This document shows positions 16,481-25,729 of a DNA stretch of 64,000 nucleotides, piece by piece. This stretch comes from Chryseobacterium jejuense (GTDB lineage Bacteria > Bacteroidota > Bacteroidia > Flavobacteriales > Weeksellaceae). The DNA is taken from contig NZ_JAGIPR010000005.1 in assembly GCF_017877355.1 (NCBI RefSeq), positions 1-64,000 of the forward strand. The letters are read 5' to 3'. Positions within the stretch are counted from its first letter, which is position 1; each line of letters starts with the position of its first letter. A program made the position numbers and the translations under genes. The notes under the pieces are model-generated. The model did no database searches. It was not told the origin of the DNA and worked only from the letters and a program-made list of their open reading frames with translations.

Positions 16481-17696
16481 ATTTCTTTGAAATTCTATAC
16501 AATTTTCCGCTATCCGTAACTGCATAGAGATTTCCATCCATACCGTCTAAAACATCTCTGAATCGTTCACTCTGATCTACCAAAAGGCGTTCTTCACCTA
16601 CAACTTTATTATCTTTCATCACAATTCTGTTGATATGTTCACCACTCAGACATCCAATGAATAGATTTCCTTTCCATTCGTCTATATTTCCGGTATAAAA
16701 GGTGACTCCGCTTGGAGAAATTACAGGATCCCAATAATAAACAGGCTGCTCTGTGCCTTCTTTCTGGGTAATTCCGCTACCTACTTTAGCCCCGGAATAT
16801 TCAATACCATAGGTTACATCTCCCCAGCCATAGTTTTTTCCCGGCTGAATAAGGTTAATCTCATCACCTCCTCTCGGCCCCATTTCCACGTCCCAGAGAT
16901 TTCCATTTGGATCAATAGCCAACCCCTGAGGATTTCTAACACCATAAGCATAAATTTCAGGTTTATATCCCTGTTTTCCTATAAATGGATTTCCTGGAGC
17001 AGGTAATCCGTCCTTCGTTATTTTGATGATTTTACCTAAATAATTATCTGTTTTCTGGGCATAAACACGAGTTACTTTATCAGACCTCTCACCTGTACTG
17101 ACAAATAAATTTCCGTCTTTATCAAAAACCAGCCTGCTTCCGTAATGTTTGTCTCCATCATACGAAGGCTCTGCCCGGAAAATTATTTTCACCCCTGAAA
17201 TAGATTTAAGATCATCTGATAATTTTCCTTTAGCTACAGAAGTCAGATTTCCTTTTCCAAAGGGTTCTGAAAAGCTGAAATAAATAATAGCATTGGTCTT
17301 AAAATCAGGATCCAACGCCACATCCAGCATTCCACCTTGTCCTCTCGCATCTACCTTTGGAAAGCCTTCTATTTTTGCAATCTGTTTTCCATCCTTGGAA
17401 ACAACATTCATATATCCTCTTTTATCTGTAATAAGGAATCTTCCATCTGGTAAATTAATTATTCCCCAGGGTCTCCCGAGGTCTTTATTCAATATCTCAA
17501 CATTGTAGGCTGTGTTTGTTTTTACCCCCTTTATCCTTGTCTGACCCTTAAATGCAGGTTGGTACTCAGAATTAGGTTTTTCTGTCTCTACACTCTCATC
17601 ATTTCCGGTCTGTTGTGCTTGTGCATTGTTCTTTTTACATGAAGATAAAGTAAGAAAAAGGCTCAGTACCGGGATGTAAAATTGATTGATTTTCAT
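16479..17696 (-). CDS. PQQ-dependent sugar dehydrogenase, lipoprotein
   Basis: 405 residues. It has a lipoprotein signal with lipobox LSSC, then a low-complexity linker (KKNNAQAQQTG). The catalytic six-bladed propeller of the soluble aldose dehydrogenase (GSDH/YliI) family follows, with LGRPWGIINLPDG, QGGMLDVALDPDF, YAYGVRNPQGLAIDPNGNLW and GWGDVTYG. The family oxidises aldoses with PQQ. No PQQ synthesis genes are in the window, so cofactor would come from elsewhere. The start codon is divergent from the BlaI-type gene. Confidence 0.88.
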   Translation of the reverse strand: MKINQFYIPVLSLFLTLSSCKKNNAQAQQTGNDESVETEKPNSEYQPAFKGQTRIKGVKTNTAYNVEILNKDLGRPWGIINLPDGRFLITDKRGYMNVVSKDGKQIAKIEGFPKVDARGQGGMLDVALDPDFKTNAIIYFSFSEPFGKGNLTSVAKGKLSDDLKSISGVKIIFRAEPSYDGDKHYGSRLVFDKDGNLFVSTGERSDKVTRVYAQKTDNYLGKIIKITKDGLPAPGNPFIGKQGYKPEIYAYGVRNPQGLAIDPNGNLWDVEMGPRGGDEINLIQPGKNYGWGDVTYGIEYSGAKVGSGITQKEGTEQPVYYWDPVISPSGVTFYTGNIDEWKGNLFIGCLSGEHINRIVMKDNKVVGEERLLVDQSERFRDVLDGMDGNLYAVTDSGKLYRISKK

Positions 17697-17766
17697 TGCA
17701 TTATGATTAGATACTTGAAAAGATATGGAAAAATAATGACATAAAATTTGTATAATTAAATTTTTA

Positions 17767-17800
17767 TTCTACATTTGTAGAACAAATTACAACATTGTAG
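17767..17800 (+). promoter_or_regulatory. BlaI-type double operator overlapping the -7 box
   Basis: CTACATTTGTAG (17769-17780) and TACAACATTGTA (17788-17799) are two dyads of the BlaI/MecI operator type (TACA-N2-4-TGTA). The first contains the -7 box TACATTTG, and the second ends 2 bp before the start codon. A BlaI dimer on these sites would block its own promoter. Confidence 0.8.
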
Positions 17801-17801
17801 A

Positions 17802-18173
17802 ATGAAAGAGATTAAACTTACTGATTCTGAAAAAGTTCTTATGGATATTCTTTGGGAGAGAAAAAATATTTTCATGAAGGATATTCTGGAAGCTTATCCG
17901 GAGCCTAAGCCAGCAGCCACTACAATAGCAACCTTATTGAAAAGAATGCAAAATAAGGAACTTGTAGGTTATAAATTATATGGAAACTCCCGCGAATACT
18001 ATCCAATGGTAGAGAAAGGAGAATATTTCAAGGAAGAGATGACTTCTATGATTGACCGTTTTTTCAACAGCTCTGTAACACAGTTTGCTTCATTTTTTAC
18101 GTCAAATGCCAAACTTAGCCAAAAGCAATTGAAAGAACTTCGTGATATTATTGACGATCAGATAAAAGAATAG
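17802..18173 (+). CDS. BlaI/MecI/CopY family repressor
   Basis: 123 residues, the usual size. An N-terminal winged helix (LTDSEKVLMDILWERKNIFMKDILEAYPEPKPAATTIATLLKRM) is followed by a dimerising helical tail. In related systems the repressor is cut when its membrane peptidase partner senses a signal. Two operators overlap its promoter, so autoregulation is likely. The M56 gene starts 2 bp after its stop codon. The inducing signal is unknown; no beta-lactamase gene lies next to the pair. Confidence 0.93.
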   Translation: MKEIKLTDSEKVLMDILWERKNIFMKDILEAYPEPKPAATTIATLLKRMQNKELVGYKLYGNSREYYPMVEKGEYFKEEMTSMIDRFFNSSVTQFASFFTSNAKLSQKQLKELRDIIDDQIKE

Positions 18174-18175
18174 TT

Positions 18176-19573
18176 ATGTTACCTATTATTCTAAAAATAA
18201 TTCTGTGCTCATCGCTTTTCATTGCGGTATATTACTTGTTTTTGGAAAAAGAGAAGATGTATAGATTCAATCGTATCTATCTGTTGAGCTCACTTATTCT
18301 ATCGTATACAATTCCATTCATTACATTTACTGTACAGGCTCCAAAAACAAATCATCCACAACTGGTTATTGAAGAAGCAGCACAGTATGTTTCCATAGTA
18401 CAAACTAAACAGGAAAATTTTAATTGGACAAACGTAGTATGGATAATTTATGTAATGGTCACTCTTTTTATATTGATTAAAAGCTTCTTGGCTATCATAA
18501 CCATTAAAAGAATACAGGGAGAAAAACGTATATACCAAAATTACAATATTATATTCACCCAAAAAAATCTATTCCCATTTAGCTTTTGGAATACCATCTA
18601 TATGGGAAAAGAGTATCTGAAAAATGATATCATTGATCCAAGAATTTTTCTTCACGAGAAAAGCCATCTTAGCCAAATGCATAGTATAGACCTCATCCTT
18701 ATACATCTTGTAAAAACCTTTACATGGTTCAACCCTGCTCTTTTCCTATATAAAAATGCAATCATTTCCAATCATGAATTTTTAGCAGATGAAGCTGTGT
18801 TAAAGAATCAATTCAATCTTAAGGAATACCAGAACCTTATTCTGGATGAACTTATGGGCAGCCAAAATATACCCTTTACCCATTCACTTAACTTTAACAA
18901 CACCAAAAAACGATTTATCATGATGAAAGCTCAAAAAACAAAATTCAGTTTATTACGAAAAACAGTAGGCATCATTACGCTTGTAGCTGCTACAGTACTA
19001 CTTTCAGAAAGAACTTATGCCAATATCTCTGTTAAATCCGAGAACAATACAGATTTATCTACCAATATACATAAGAAAACCACCAATACTGAAGCACCAA
19101 AAGTTGTACAGTATTTTATGAAAAGTATACCTGAAGATCTTCTTCAGAAAAACAATCCTGCTACTCCTATAACATTAAAGAAAGAATCTGTAAAATCTGT
19201 CACTGACACCATTTCTCCAAAAAAAAACCAAGAAGGTAAAAACACAAACAACAAGGAAGACACAAATTTTGTCAGTGCAGAGTATCCGGGCAGTATGGCG
19301 GACCTTAGAGATCAAATAGGTAAAATCATGGATGTAAGTGCACTTCAACCTATAAAAGGAGTGATAAAAGCAACTGCCTATATTCATATAGACCAAACAG
19401 GAAAGGCTACCAATGTGACAACATCAGGTGATAATGATATTTTCAATAAGGAATTCCTTAAAACAATGACAGCCATCAGTAACGATACAAACTGGAAACC
19501 CGCAACAAAAGATGGACACCCCATCGCATCAGTGCTAAAGGTTCCGGCAACCATGAACTTCACACAACCATGA
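18176..19573 (+). CDS. M56 family metallopeptidase (BlaR1-like) with TonB-like C-terminal domain
   Basis: 465 residues. Three membrane segments (about 5-23, 33-52, 86-108) come first. The cytoplasmic zinc peptidase follows, with HEKSH at 160-164 and the acidic NHEFLADEAVL segment at 199-209. A fourth hydrophobic segment lies near 265-280. The external part has a Lys/Thr-rich linker and, from about 365, a TonB C-terminal-like fold (GVIKATAYIHIDQTGKATNV) instead of the penicillin-binding sensor of BlaR1. It probably senses a signal and releases the upstream BlaI-type repressor. Confidence 0.85.
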   Translation: MLPIILKIILCSSLFIAVYYLFLEKEKMYRFNRIYLLSSLILSYTIPFITFTVQAPKTNHPQLVIEEAAQYVSIVQTKQENFNWTNVVWIIYVMVTLFILIKSFLAIITIKRIQGEKRIYQNYNIIFTQKNLFPFSFWNTIYMGKEYLKNDIIDPRIFLHEKSHLSQMHSIDLILIHLVKTFTWFNPALFLYKNAIISNHEFLADEAVLKNQFNLKEYQNLILDELMGSQNIPFTHSLNFNNTKKRFIMMKAQKTKFSLLRKTVGIITLVAATVLLSERTYANISVKSENNTDLSTNIHKKTTNTEAPKVVQYFMKSIPEDLLQKNNPATPITLKKESVKSVTDTISPKKNQEGKNTNNKEDTNFVSAEYPGSMADLRDQIGKIMDVSALQPIKGVIKATAYIHIDQTGKATNVTTSGDNDIFNKEFLKTMTAISNDTNWKPATKDGHPIASVLKVPATMNFTQP

Positions 19574-19578
19574 GAATG

Positions 19579-19602
19579 AAGCGCTTTTACAGCGCTTTTT
19601 TT
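19579..19602 (+). terminator. Terminator of the BlaI/M56 operon
   Basis: AAGCGCT and AGCGCTT form a perfect 7-bp stem with a TTTAC loop, followed by a T-run. Confidence 0.8.
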
Positions 19603-19735
19603 ATTTCTGACCCCTGATATTTTCTCTTAAATCCATCTTTTAAAAAGAAACAAAAGCTACCTAAACAATCAACCATAGTTTTGACCACCAAAATATTCAT
19701 CATCAAAACTTTATCATGCCTAATAATTTCTTTCG

Positions 19736-19743
19736 TATTTTTG
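19736..19743 (+). promoter_or_regulatory. -7 promoter box of uvrB
   Basis: TATTTTTG matches TAnnTTTG 19 bp before the uvrB start codon. Confidence 0.65.
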
Positions 19744-19762
19744 TTCTATACATTCTTTTCTT

Positions 19763-21754
19763 ATGGATTTTAAGCTTCAATCAGAATATAAACCCACCGG
19801 GGATCAGCCTCAAGCCATCGATAAATTAACTGCAGGAATAGAGATTGGTGAAAAATACCAGACTCTACTTGGGGTAACCGGATCCGGGAAAACCTTTACG
19901 GTTGCCAATGTTGTTCAAAATGTTCAGCGTCCTACTCTCGTTCTGGCCCATAACAAAACGTTGGCGGCACAGCTTTTCATGGAGTTTAAGGAATTCTTTC
20001 CGGAAAATGCTGTGGAGTACTTTGTAAGTTACTATGACTACTATCAGCCGGAAGCTTATATTGCTACAACAGGAACTTATATTGAAAAGGACCTGAGCAT
20101 CAATGAAGAAGTTGAAAAATTACGTCTTTCTGCTACTGCCAGCCTTCTTTCAGGGAGAAGAGATGTCTTGATTGTTGCTTCTGTTTCCTGTATTTATGGT
20201 ATTGGGAATCCTACGGAATTTCACAAATCATTAATTTCTATTGCTATTGGTGAAAAAGTTACGAGAACCGCATTACTCCATTCCTTAGTTAATGCTTTAT
20301 ATGCAAGAACTTTGAATGAATTTCAAAGAGGAACGTTTCGTGTAAAAGGAGATGTCATTGATGTTTTTCCAGCCTATGCAGATAACGCGATCAGGATTCA
20401 GTTTTTTGGTGATGAGATTGAAAAAATTCAAAGCTTTGACCCCGTTACCGGGAATGTAGAAGATAATTTTGATCAAATTCAGATCTATCCGGCGAACCTT
20501 TTCGTTACATCCAAAGAAACACTAAACGGAGCGATCAGAGAGATTCAGGACGATATGCTAAAACAGGTTGATTTCTTCAGCTCTATAGGAAAACCACTGG
20601 AAGCGAAACGACTTCAGGAAAGAACCGAACTGGATCTTGAAATGATAAAAGAATTGGGCTACTGCTCTGGTATTGAAAATTATTCCCGATATCTTGACGG
20701 AAGACTTCCCGGTACACGACCTTTCTGTCTGATTGATTATTTCCCTAAGGACTTCTTAATGGTAATAGACGAAAGCCACGTAACAGTTCCTCAGGTTCAC
20801 GCCATGTATGGTGGTGACCGAAGCAGAAAGGAGTCTTTGGTGGAATATGGTTTCAGGCTTCCTGCAGCTATGGACAACAGACCTTTAAAGTTTGAGGAAT
20901 TTGAGGCCATACAGAATCAGGTTATCTATGTTTCTGCTACTCCGGCAGATTATGAACTGGAAAGAACAGGAGGCGCTTATATTGAACAGATTATCCGTCC
21001 AACAGGACTTCTTGACCCAATTATTGAAGTAAGGCCCAGCTTAAATCAGATTGATGATTTAATGGAAGAAATCCAAAAAAGAGCTGATGCCGATGAAAGG
21101 GTTTTGGTGACTACCTTGACCAAGAAAATGGCGGAGGAATTAACCAAATATTTTACAAAATTCGGGATCAGAACACGATATATTCACTCGGATGTAGAAA
21201 CTCTGGAACGTATTCAGATTATGCAAGATCTGCGTTTAGGCCTTTTTGATGTCTTAATTGGAGTAAACTTACTAAGAGAGGGTCTAGACTTACCTGAAGT
21301 TTCTTTAGTAGCTATTCTGGATGCTGATAAGGAAGGAATGTTGAGAAGCAGAAGATCCATGATACAGACGGTAGGACGTGCTGCAAGGAATATCAATGGG
21401 AAAGCGATTATGTATGCTGATAAAATCACGAAATCTATGCAGGCAACATTGGATGAAACCGAATACCGCCGTGCAAAGCAGATGAAGTACAATGAAGATA
21501 ATGGCATGGTACCAAAAGCTCTGAATAAAAAGATTTCTGAAAACCTTGTAGGAAGAAGTAAAGATTTTCCTGATGAAAAATACACCCAGAAAGAAATTAT
21601 GCAGAAAGTTGCTGAAGTTAAAGCAACGTATGCCAGTGAAGATGTTGAAAAAATGATTGAGCAAAAGCAAAAAGAGATGGAAGCGGCGGCTAAAAACCTC
21701 GACTTTATTAAAGCGGCTAAGCTAAGGGATGAAATTGCGGCGTTGAAAAATTAA
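19763..21754 (+). CDS. uvrB: Excinuclease ABC subunit B
   Basis: 663 residues, full length. It has Walker A (GVTGSGKTF), the beta-hairpin region YYDYYQPEAYI, helicase motifs including DESHVTVPQ and QTVGRAARN, and a C-terminal UVR helix pair (MIEQKQKEMEAAAKNLDFIKAAKLRDEI). It receives damaged DNA from UvrA, verifies the lesion and recruits UvrC in nucleotide excision repair. The gene is monocistronic and ends at the hairpin at 21772. Confidence 0.98.
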   Translation: MDFKLQSEYKPTGDQPQAIDKLTAGIEIGEKYQTLLGVTGSGKTFTVANVVQNVQRPTLVLAHNKTLAAQLFMEFKEFFPENAVEYFVSYYDYYQPEAYIATTGTYIEKDLSINEEVEKLRLSATASLLSGRRDVLIVASVSCIYGIGNPTEFHKSLISIAIGEKVTRTALLHSLVNALYARTLNEFQRGTFRVKGDVIDVFPAYADNAIRIQFFGDEIEKIQSFDPVTGNVEDNFDQIQIYPANLFVTSKETLNGAIREIQDDMLKQVDFFSSIGKPLEAKRLQERTELDLEMIKELGYCSGIENYSRYLDGRLPGTRPFCLIDYFPKDFLMVIDESHVTVPQVHAMYGGDRSRKESLVEYGFRLPAAMDNRPLKFEEFEAIQNQVIYVSATPADYELERTGGAYIEQIIRPTGLLDPIIEVRPSLNQIDDLMEEIQKRADADERVLVTTLTKKMAEELTKYFTKFGIRTRYIHSDVETLERIQIMQDLRLGLFDVLIGVNLLREGLDLPEVSLVAILDADKEGMLRSRRSMIQTVGRAARNINGKAIMYADKITKSMQATLDETEYRRAKQMKYNEDNGMVPKALNKKISENLVGRSKDFPDEKYTQKEIMQKVAEVKATYASEDVEKMIEQKQKEMEAAAKNLDFIKAAKLRDEIAALKN

Positions 21755-21771
21755 AAATAACTAATAAAATA

Positions 21772-21802
21772 GTATCGGCGGCTTCTTCGAAGCCGCCGAT
21801 AC
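21772..21802. terminator. 14-bp hairpin terminator, second copy of a repeated hairpin
   Basis: GTATCGGCGGCTTC and its exact complement flank a TTC loop. It separates uvrB from the convergent DUF3820 gene. The core GGCGGCTTCTTCGAA is also present at 3876-3890. Confidence 0.8.
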
Positions 21803-21830
21803 TTTATCTCAAAAGAGAATGTTCTTATTT

Positions 21831-22067
21831 TTACAACCCATTTCTTACAGAAGCTCTGATGGGTATTAACAGCTCCATCAATCCATTTATTTTGATCTCA
21901 TAGACGGTTGACAACTGCATTCCCAGCTTTCCTTTAGGCATTCCACTTCGGTGAAACCATTCAAGGTAACTTATAGGAAGATCTGCTAAAACTGTTCCTT
22001 CGTATTTACCAAACGGCATTTTCACTACACAGATCTCTTTTAATATTTCCGGATTTATTCCCTCCAC
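21831..22067 (-). CDS. DUF3820 family protein
   Basis: 78 residues, the usual length for DUF3820. The family core is visible as MPFGKYEGTVLADLPISYLEWF. No catalytic motif is known to me. The family is sometimes described as putative quorum-sensing-regulated virulence factors, which is no basis for a role here. It lies 11 bp downstream of the AI-2E transporter gene, so they are probably cotranscribed. Confidence 0.85.
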   Translation of the reverse strand: MEGINPEILKEICVVKMPFGKYEGTVLADLPISYLEWFHRSGMPKGKLGMQLSTVYEIKINGLMELLIPIRASVRNGL

Positions 22068-22078
22068 TTTTTATATAA

Positions 22079-23158
22079 TTAAATCAATTTATCATTTACT
22101 TCAGCATTATTAGATAATTCCAGATCAGGAGGAGCATTCTCATCCGTAAACTCATTTCTGTATACCTGTATCAAAAGAAGGGTTAATGAGATCAGAATAG
22201 GACCAAAAATAAGCCCCATAAAGCCAAACAGGTTCATTCCCATGATAATTCCAAAAACGGTATTCAGAGGATGGATATTTTCAAGTTTCTTTAAAAGGGT
22301 AAAACGAAGCAGATTATCTGTAAGTCCTACTACCACTACACAGTAAATGGCAAGACCAATTCCTTGTGCTGTATTTCCTTCTGCAATCATAAAGATACAG
22401 ACAGGAACATATATAATAGCGGTTCCCACAACCGGAATAACAGAAGCCGCAGCCGTTAAAGCAAAAATCAGAACTGCTCCGGGAGCTCCAAATATCAGAT
22501 ATCCGATAAGAGATACAATCCCCTGCCCAATAGCAACTACAGGAATCCCTATCGCATTCGCCATAATCAACTTTCTCAACTTTTCGCCTAGCAATGAAAC
22601 ATTTGATCGCTTTAAAGGTGCCGAATTGGTCAGAATCCTCTCAAACAATTTTGGCTTTTCCAGCATGAAATACAGAATAAAGTACATGGACATCACTACC
22701 GTAAGCGTGTTGAATGTTCCGCTTAACGCCGAAGTAGAGAATTTCCCTACAAAATTTTTCAGCTTATTCATGTTTTCCTGGCTTAGAATATCAAAACCAA
22801 CCTTATTATAGATATAGGAATGTATTTTATCCAGAAATACATTGAATTTATCCATATAAGCCTGTGCATTTCCTAGTTTATCAATAATCAGATCTGCAAT
22901 GAAATAAATAGGCAGGATCAGAACAATAAGACTCGCAAACATTAAGGCAAAAGCAGCAAGAGAAGGCTTCCATTTCTTTTCTTCCTGAAGGTAGAAGTTA
23001 TACTTTCTGCAGACTACATAAATAGTAATAGCTCCCAAAACTGATGGAATAAACAATGCAAGATTAAAGCAGATCAAACCTGCCATCACCAAAATAATGG
23101 CGAGCAAAGAAATCTGCTTTATGGCAACACTGCTTATTTGATTGTCTTTATTCATCAA
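22079..23158 (-). CDS. AI-2E family transporter (YdiK/PerM-like)
   Basis: 359 residues with about eight hydrophobic segments. The typical order is an N-terminal pair, a longer extracytoplasmic stretch (about 90-140), then a C-terminal bundle with GAPGAVLIFALTAAASVIPVVGTAIIYVP and FGFMGLIFGPILISL. The family includes a proposed AI-2 exporter and also Na+/H+ antiporters, so the substrate is open. It stands in a row of membrane-protein genes on the minus strand. Confidence 0.88.
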   Translation of the reverse strand: MMNKDNQISSVAIKQISLLAIILVMAGLICFNLALFIPSVLGAITIYVVCRKYNFYLQEEKKWKPSLAAFALMFASLIVLILPIYFIADLIIDKLGNAQAYMDKFNVFLDKIHSYIYNKVGFDILSQENMNKLKNFVGKFSTSALSGTFNTLTVVMSMYFILYFMLEKPKLFERILTNSAPLKRSNVSLLGEKLRKLIMANAIGIPVVAIGQGIVSLIGYLIFGAPGAVLIFALTAAASVIPVVGTAIIYVPVCIFMIAEGNTAQGIGLAIYCVVVVGLTDNLLRFTLLKKLENIHPLNTVFGIIMGMNLFGFMGLIFGPILISLTLLLIQVYRNEFTDENAPPDLELSNNAEVNDKLI

Positions 23159-23171
23159 GTATTATTTTATC

Positions 23172-23909
23172 TTATTGTTTTGTATGTATGATCTGTCTTG
23201 GCTTTCCAATAAAGGCACAATAGGCAGAATACATTACGATCATAATGAACGGAGCTGTTAAAATAAGCCCGATTCCACATAGAATGACCCCTGCCATTGA
23301 GACTAAAAGCCCAAGGAAACTTACGCCTAAAAATGTTCCATAATTCTCTTTGGCCATATTGAATGATTTGCTTAAAGCATCAATAGCCGATGAATTTTCA
23401 AATAATAAAATAGGATATCCTAATAAAAGAAACGGATAAATGAAAAAGAAAGGTATGAAGCAAAGCGTCAATGCAACAGAAGAAATAATCCCTGAAAGAA
23501 AACTGTATATTAATATATTAACAAAATTCTGACGATATCCAATAAAAAGGTCAGAAAACTCAATTGGATTTTTAGTATTGAATTTATTCACCATGTAAAT
23601 CAAACCTACGTAAAGAGGAGTCAGTAACAGTAAAAAAAGACTGGAGAATGTCATATACATTGAAAATCCAGGGGTTTCCCAGTATCTAAAGTTCCCATAA
23701 TCACCTGAAGTTTGCATTTCTTCCATGATGGCAGCAGAATTGAAGCCAGTAACACTTTGGATGATAAATCCTCCAACGATATAAATTATCATGGCAACAA
23801 TGGCGTACCCAAAAACACCTTTATACATTTCAAAGGCATGCGAGATGATTGATCCCGTTTCCTTATTGGGCACGGAACCTTGCTGATCAAATTCGTTAAA
23901 TTCAGACAT
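23172..23909 (-). CDS. Polytopic membrane protein, paralogue of the next gene
   Basis: 245 residues with about six hydrophobic segments. The sequence IEFSDLFIGYRQNFVNIL matches IELGDLFVGYNGINFFKYL of the gene at 23982, showing the two are distant paralogues. Homologues in this clade are often named beta-carotene 15,15'-monooxygenase, which I consider a misnomer because the iron-ligand histidines of that family are absent. It resembles membrane domains of DUF975/YciC type. It lies 13 bp upstream of the AI-2E gene. Confidence 0.7.
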   Translation of the reverse strand: MSEFNEFDQQGSVPNKETGSIISHAFEMYKGVFGYAIVAMIIYIVGGFIIQSVTGFNSAAIMEEMQTSGDYGNFRYWETPGFSMYMTFSSLFLLLLTPLYVGLIYMVNKFNTKNPIEFSDLFIGYRQNFVNILIYSFLSGIISSVALTLCFIPFFFIYPFLLLGYPILLFENSSAIDALSKSFNMAKENYGTFLGVSFLGLLVSMAGVILCGIGLILTAPFIMIVMYSAYCAFIGKPRQIIHTKQ

Positions 23910-23981
23910 AGTTTAAATATTTAATGATTTTATCAAATTTAACTTTTTTTAATAAAAAAACATATTAAACCTGGTTGAATT

Positions 23982-24704
23982 TTAGCTTTTTTCCGAAAAT
24001 ATTGTTTTATACAATGAATAAATCATAGCATTCCAGAAAGGAAACGTGAAAAGTCCTCCAATTAAAAATAAACTGAAACCCAAATATTTAAATAAAACAG
24101 CAACGAATACACATACCATGATTTCTACAAAATACATTCTAAGGGCTTTAAAATTCAAAGAAATGGCTTCAAATATCCTTTTATTGGTAAAAAACATGAG
24201 TGGTGCTACAAATACCGTTACCGCTACCCAGATAATGGCAAGAAGGATCGTAGGAACCGTTAGTCTGTAGATCATGAACCAGAAAAGATAATATCCCAGG
24301 TATTTAAAAAAGTTTATTCCGTTATAGCCTACAAATAAATCTCCGAGTTCAATTTTTTCGTTAAGGTCAAGTTTTCTGAAAATCTGGAACATTCCAAGGT
24401 TCAGAGGATACAGAAATGCCGTGGTGGCCCAGATCGCAAGTGTAAACATCTGATAACCTTCTGTAGCACTTAATTCCGCGATTTTTTCCATATACGCCTT
24501 TGTTCCTTCTTTTAAAGCTTCTGTCAATACTTGATTCTGCTCCCATATTCCATACCAGTTCCCAAAGAAGAACAGGGAAGTAAGAAAGATTCCAAAAAAG
24601 ATCATTGAAAACATCAACTGAAAAACCAGTGTTTTATTCCAGTAGAAAAAAGCCTGCTTCAATATAAAATCAATTCCTGGTTTCTGAGGATATTTGCTCT
24701 GCAT
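23982..24704 (-). CDS. Polytopic membrane protein, paralogue of the previous gene
   Basis: 240 residues from the ATG at 24704, with about six hydrophobic segments and the IELGDLFVGY sequence shared with its neighbour. The frame is open to an ATG at 24722, but the minus-strand -7 box at 24720-24727 puts the transcription start inside that extension, so 24704 (or 24707) is preferred. The family lacks a known role. Confidence 0.65.
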   Translation of the reverse strand: MQSKYPQKPGIDFILKQAFFYWNKTLVFQLMFSMIFFGIFLTSLFFFGNWYGIWEQNQVLTEALKEGTKAYMEKIAELSATEGYQMFTLAIWATTAFLYPLNLGMFQIFRKLDLNEKIELGDLFVGYNGINFFKYLGYYLFWFMIYRLTVPTILLAIIWVAVTVFVAPLMFFTNKRIFEAISLNFKALRMYFVEIMVCVFVAVLFKYLGFSLFLIGGLFTFPFWNAMIYSLYKTIFSEKS

Positions 24705-24719
24705 CATAAAAATTTTATG

Positions 24720-24727
24720 CAAAAGTA
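24720..24727 (-). promoter_or_regulatory. -7 promoter box for the membrane-protein genes
   Basis: CAAAAGTA gives TACTTTTG on the minus strand. It lies back to back with the pabB box at 24740, only 12 bp apart, so the two promoters may compete. Confidence 0.65.
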
Positions 24728-24739
24728 AACATCAATAAT

Positions 24740-24747
24740 TATTTTTG
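24740..24747 (+). promoter_or_regulatory. -7 promoter box of pabB
   Basis: TATTTTTG matches TAnnTTTG and ends only 4 bp before the ATG at 24752, implying a leaderless mRNA or the use of a later start. Confidence 0.65.
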
Positions 24748-24751
24748 CCGA

Positions 24752-25729
24752 ATGTTTTCAGTGAATCATCAAAAATTTATAGAAATGGACGAACTTTCTT
24801 TCCAGAAGGTTCCTTATTTCTTTGTTATCGACTTCCTTTCAGAGAATGTTGAAATCTATAGAGAAGACGAGATTGAAAAATCAGGCTTATTAATTGATTT
24901 TCAGACATTTTCAAACTCAAAAAAAGAACCTGATATTGATAAAAAAATAGAGTGGAAATCCTTTCCGGAAACCCTGGAAAGCTTTAAAATAGGGTTTGAT
25001 AAAGTTCAAAAAAATATTCGTCTCGGAAATTCTTATCTGGTAAACTATACCCGGAGAACCGAAATTGAGACCAATTTAAGCCTTAAAGAAATTTTTTATC
25101 AATCAGAAGCTAAATACAAGGTTTTTTATAAAGATTTTTTTGTATTTTTTTCTCCTGAAACTTTTGTGAAGATTATTGACGGAAAAATTTTAACCTACCC
25201 TATGAAAGGTACTATTGATGCCTCCATAGAAAATGCAGCAGAAATCCTGAAGAATGACCCCAAGGAAAAAGCCGAGCATTATACAGTAGTAGATTTACTC
25301 CGCAATGATCTGAGCATGGTTGCAGATGATGTATGTGTAGATCAGTTTCAACATATTGACTTCCTCAAAACCCGGCAGAAAGATTTATATGCCATGAGTT
25401 CGGAAATTTCAGGAATAGTAAAGTCTGAATTTGATGGAAAAGTAGGAAGTATTATGCAGAAGCTTCTTCCTGCAGGTTCTATTTTGGGAGCCCCAAAGCC
25501 TAAAACATTGGAAATAATTCAGGAAGCAGAAGGTTATAACAGAGGATACTACACAGGAGTTTGTGGCTGGTTCGACGGTAAAAATGTCGACAGCTGTGTA
25601 ATGATACGTTTTATTGAAAAAGAGGATAATAAACTCTATTTCAAAAGCGGAGGCGGTATAACGCACATGAGTAAATTAGAAGACGAATATCAGGAAATGA
25701 AAAATAAAATCTATGTCCCAATTCATTGA
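24752..25729 (+). CDS. pabB: Aminodeoxychorismate synthase component I
   Basis: 325 residues, a chorismate-binding enzyme. With a glutamine amidotransferase it makes 4-amino-4-deoxychorismate for folate. The catalytic domain shows TYPMKGTIDASIENA, HYTVVDLLRNDLSMVA, LLPAGSILGAPKPKTLEII and YYTGVCGWFDG. It is shorter than standard PabB because the N-terminal part is reduced, as is common in this clade. ATG 24752 would be leaderless given the -7 box; an in-frame ATG at 24785 is the alternative. It overlaps the next gene by 17 bp. Confidence 0.88.
   Translation: MFSVNHQKFIEMDELSFQKVPYFFVIDFLSENVEIYREDEIEKSGLLIDFQTFSNSKKEPDIDKKIEWKSFPETLESFKIGFDKVQKNIRLGNSYLVNYTRRTEIETNLSLKEIFYQSEAKYKVFYKDFFVFFSPETFVKIIDGKILTYPMKGTIDASIENAAEILKNDPKEKAEHYTVVDLLRNDLSMVADDVCVDQFQHIDFLKTRQKDLYAMSSEISGIVKSEFDGKVGSIMQKLLPAGSILGAPKPKTLEIIQEAEGYNRGYYTGVCGWFDGKNVDSCVMIRFIEKEDNKLYFKSGGGITHMSKLEDEYQEMKNKIYVPIH

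Noticed and set aside
21831..23158. Quorum-sensing locus from the names DUF3820 and AI-2E transporter
   Set aside because: Both names are historic; neither sequence shows a signal synthase or receptor, and the families are widespread with other functions.
23172..24704. Beta-carotene 15,15'-monooxygenases
   Set aside because: The name is common for such membrane proteins in this clade, but there are no conserved iron-ligand histidines; they are plain polytopic membrane proteins.
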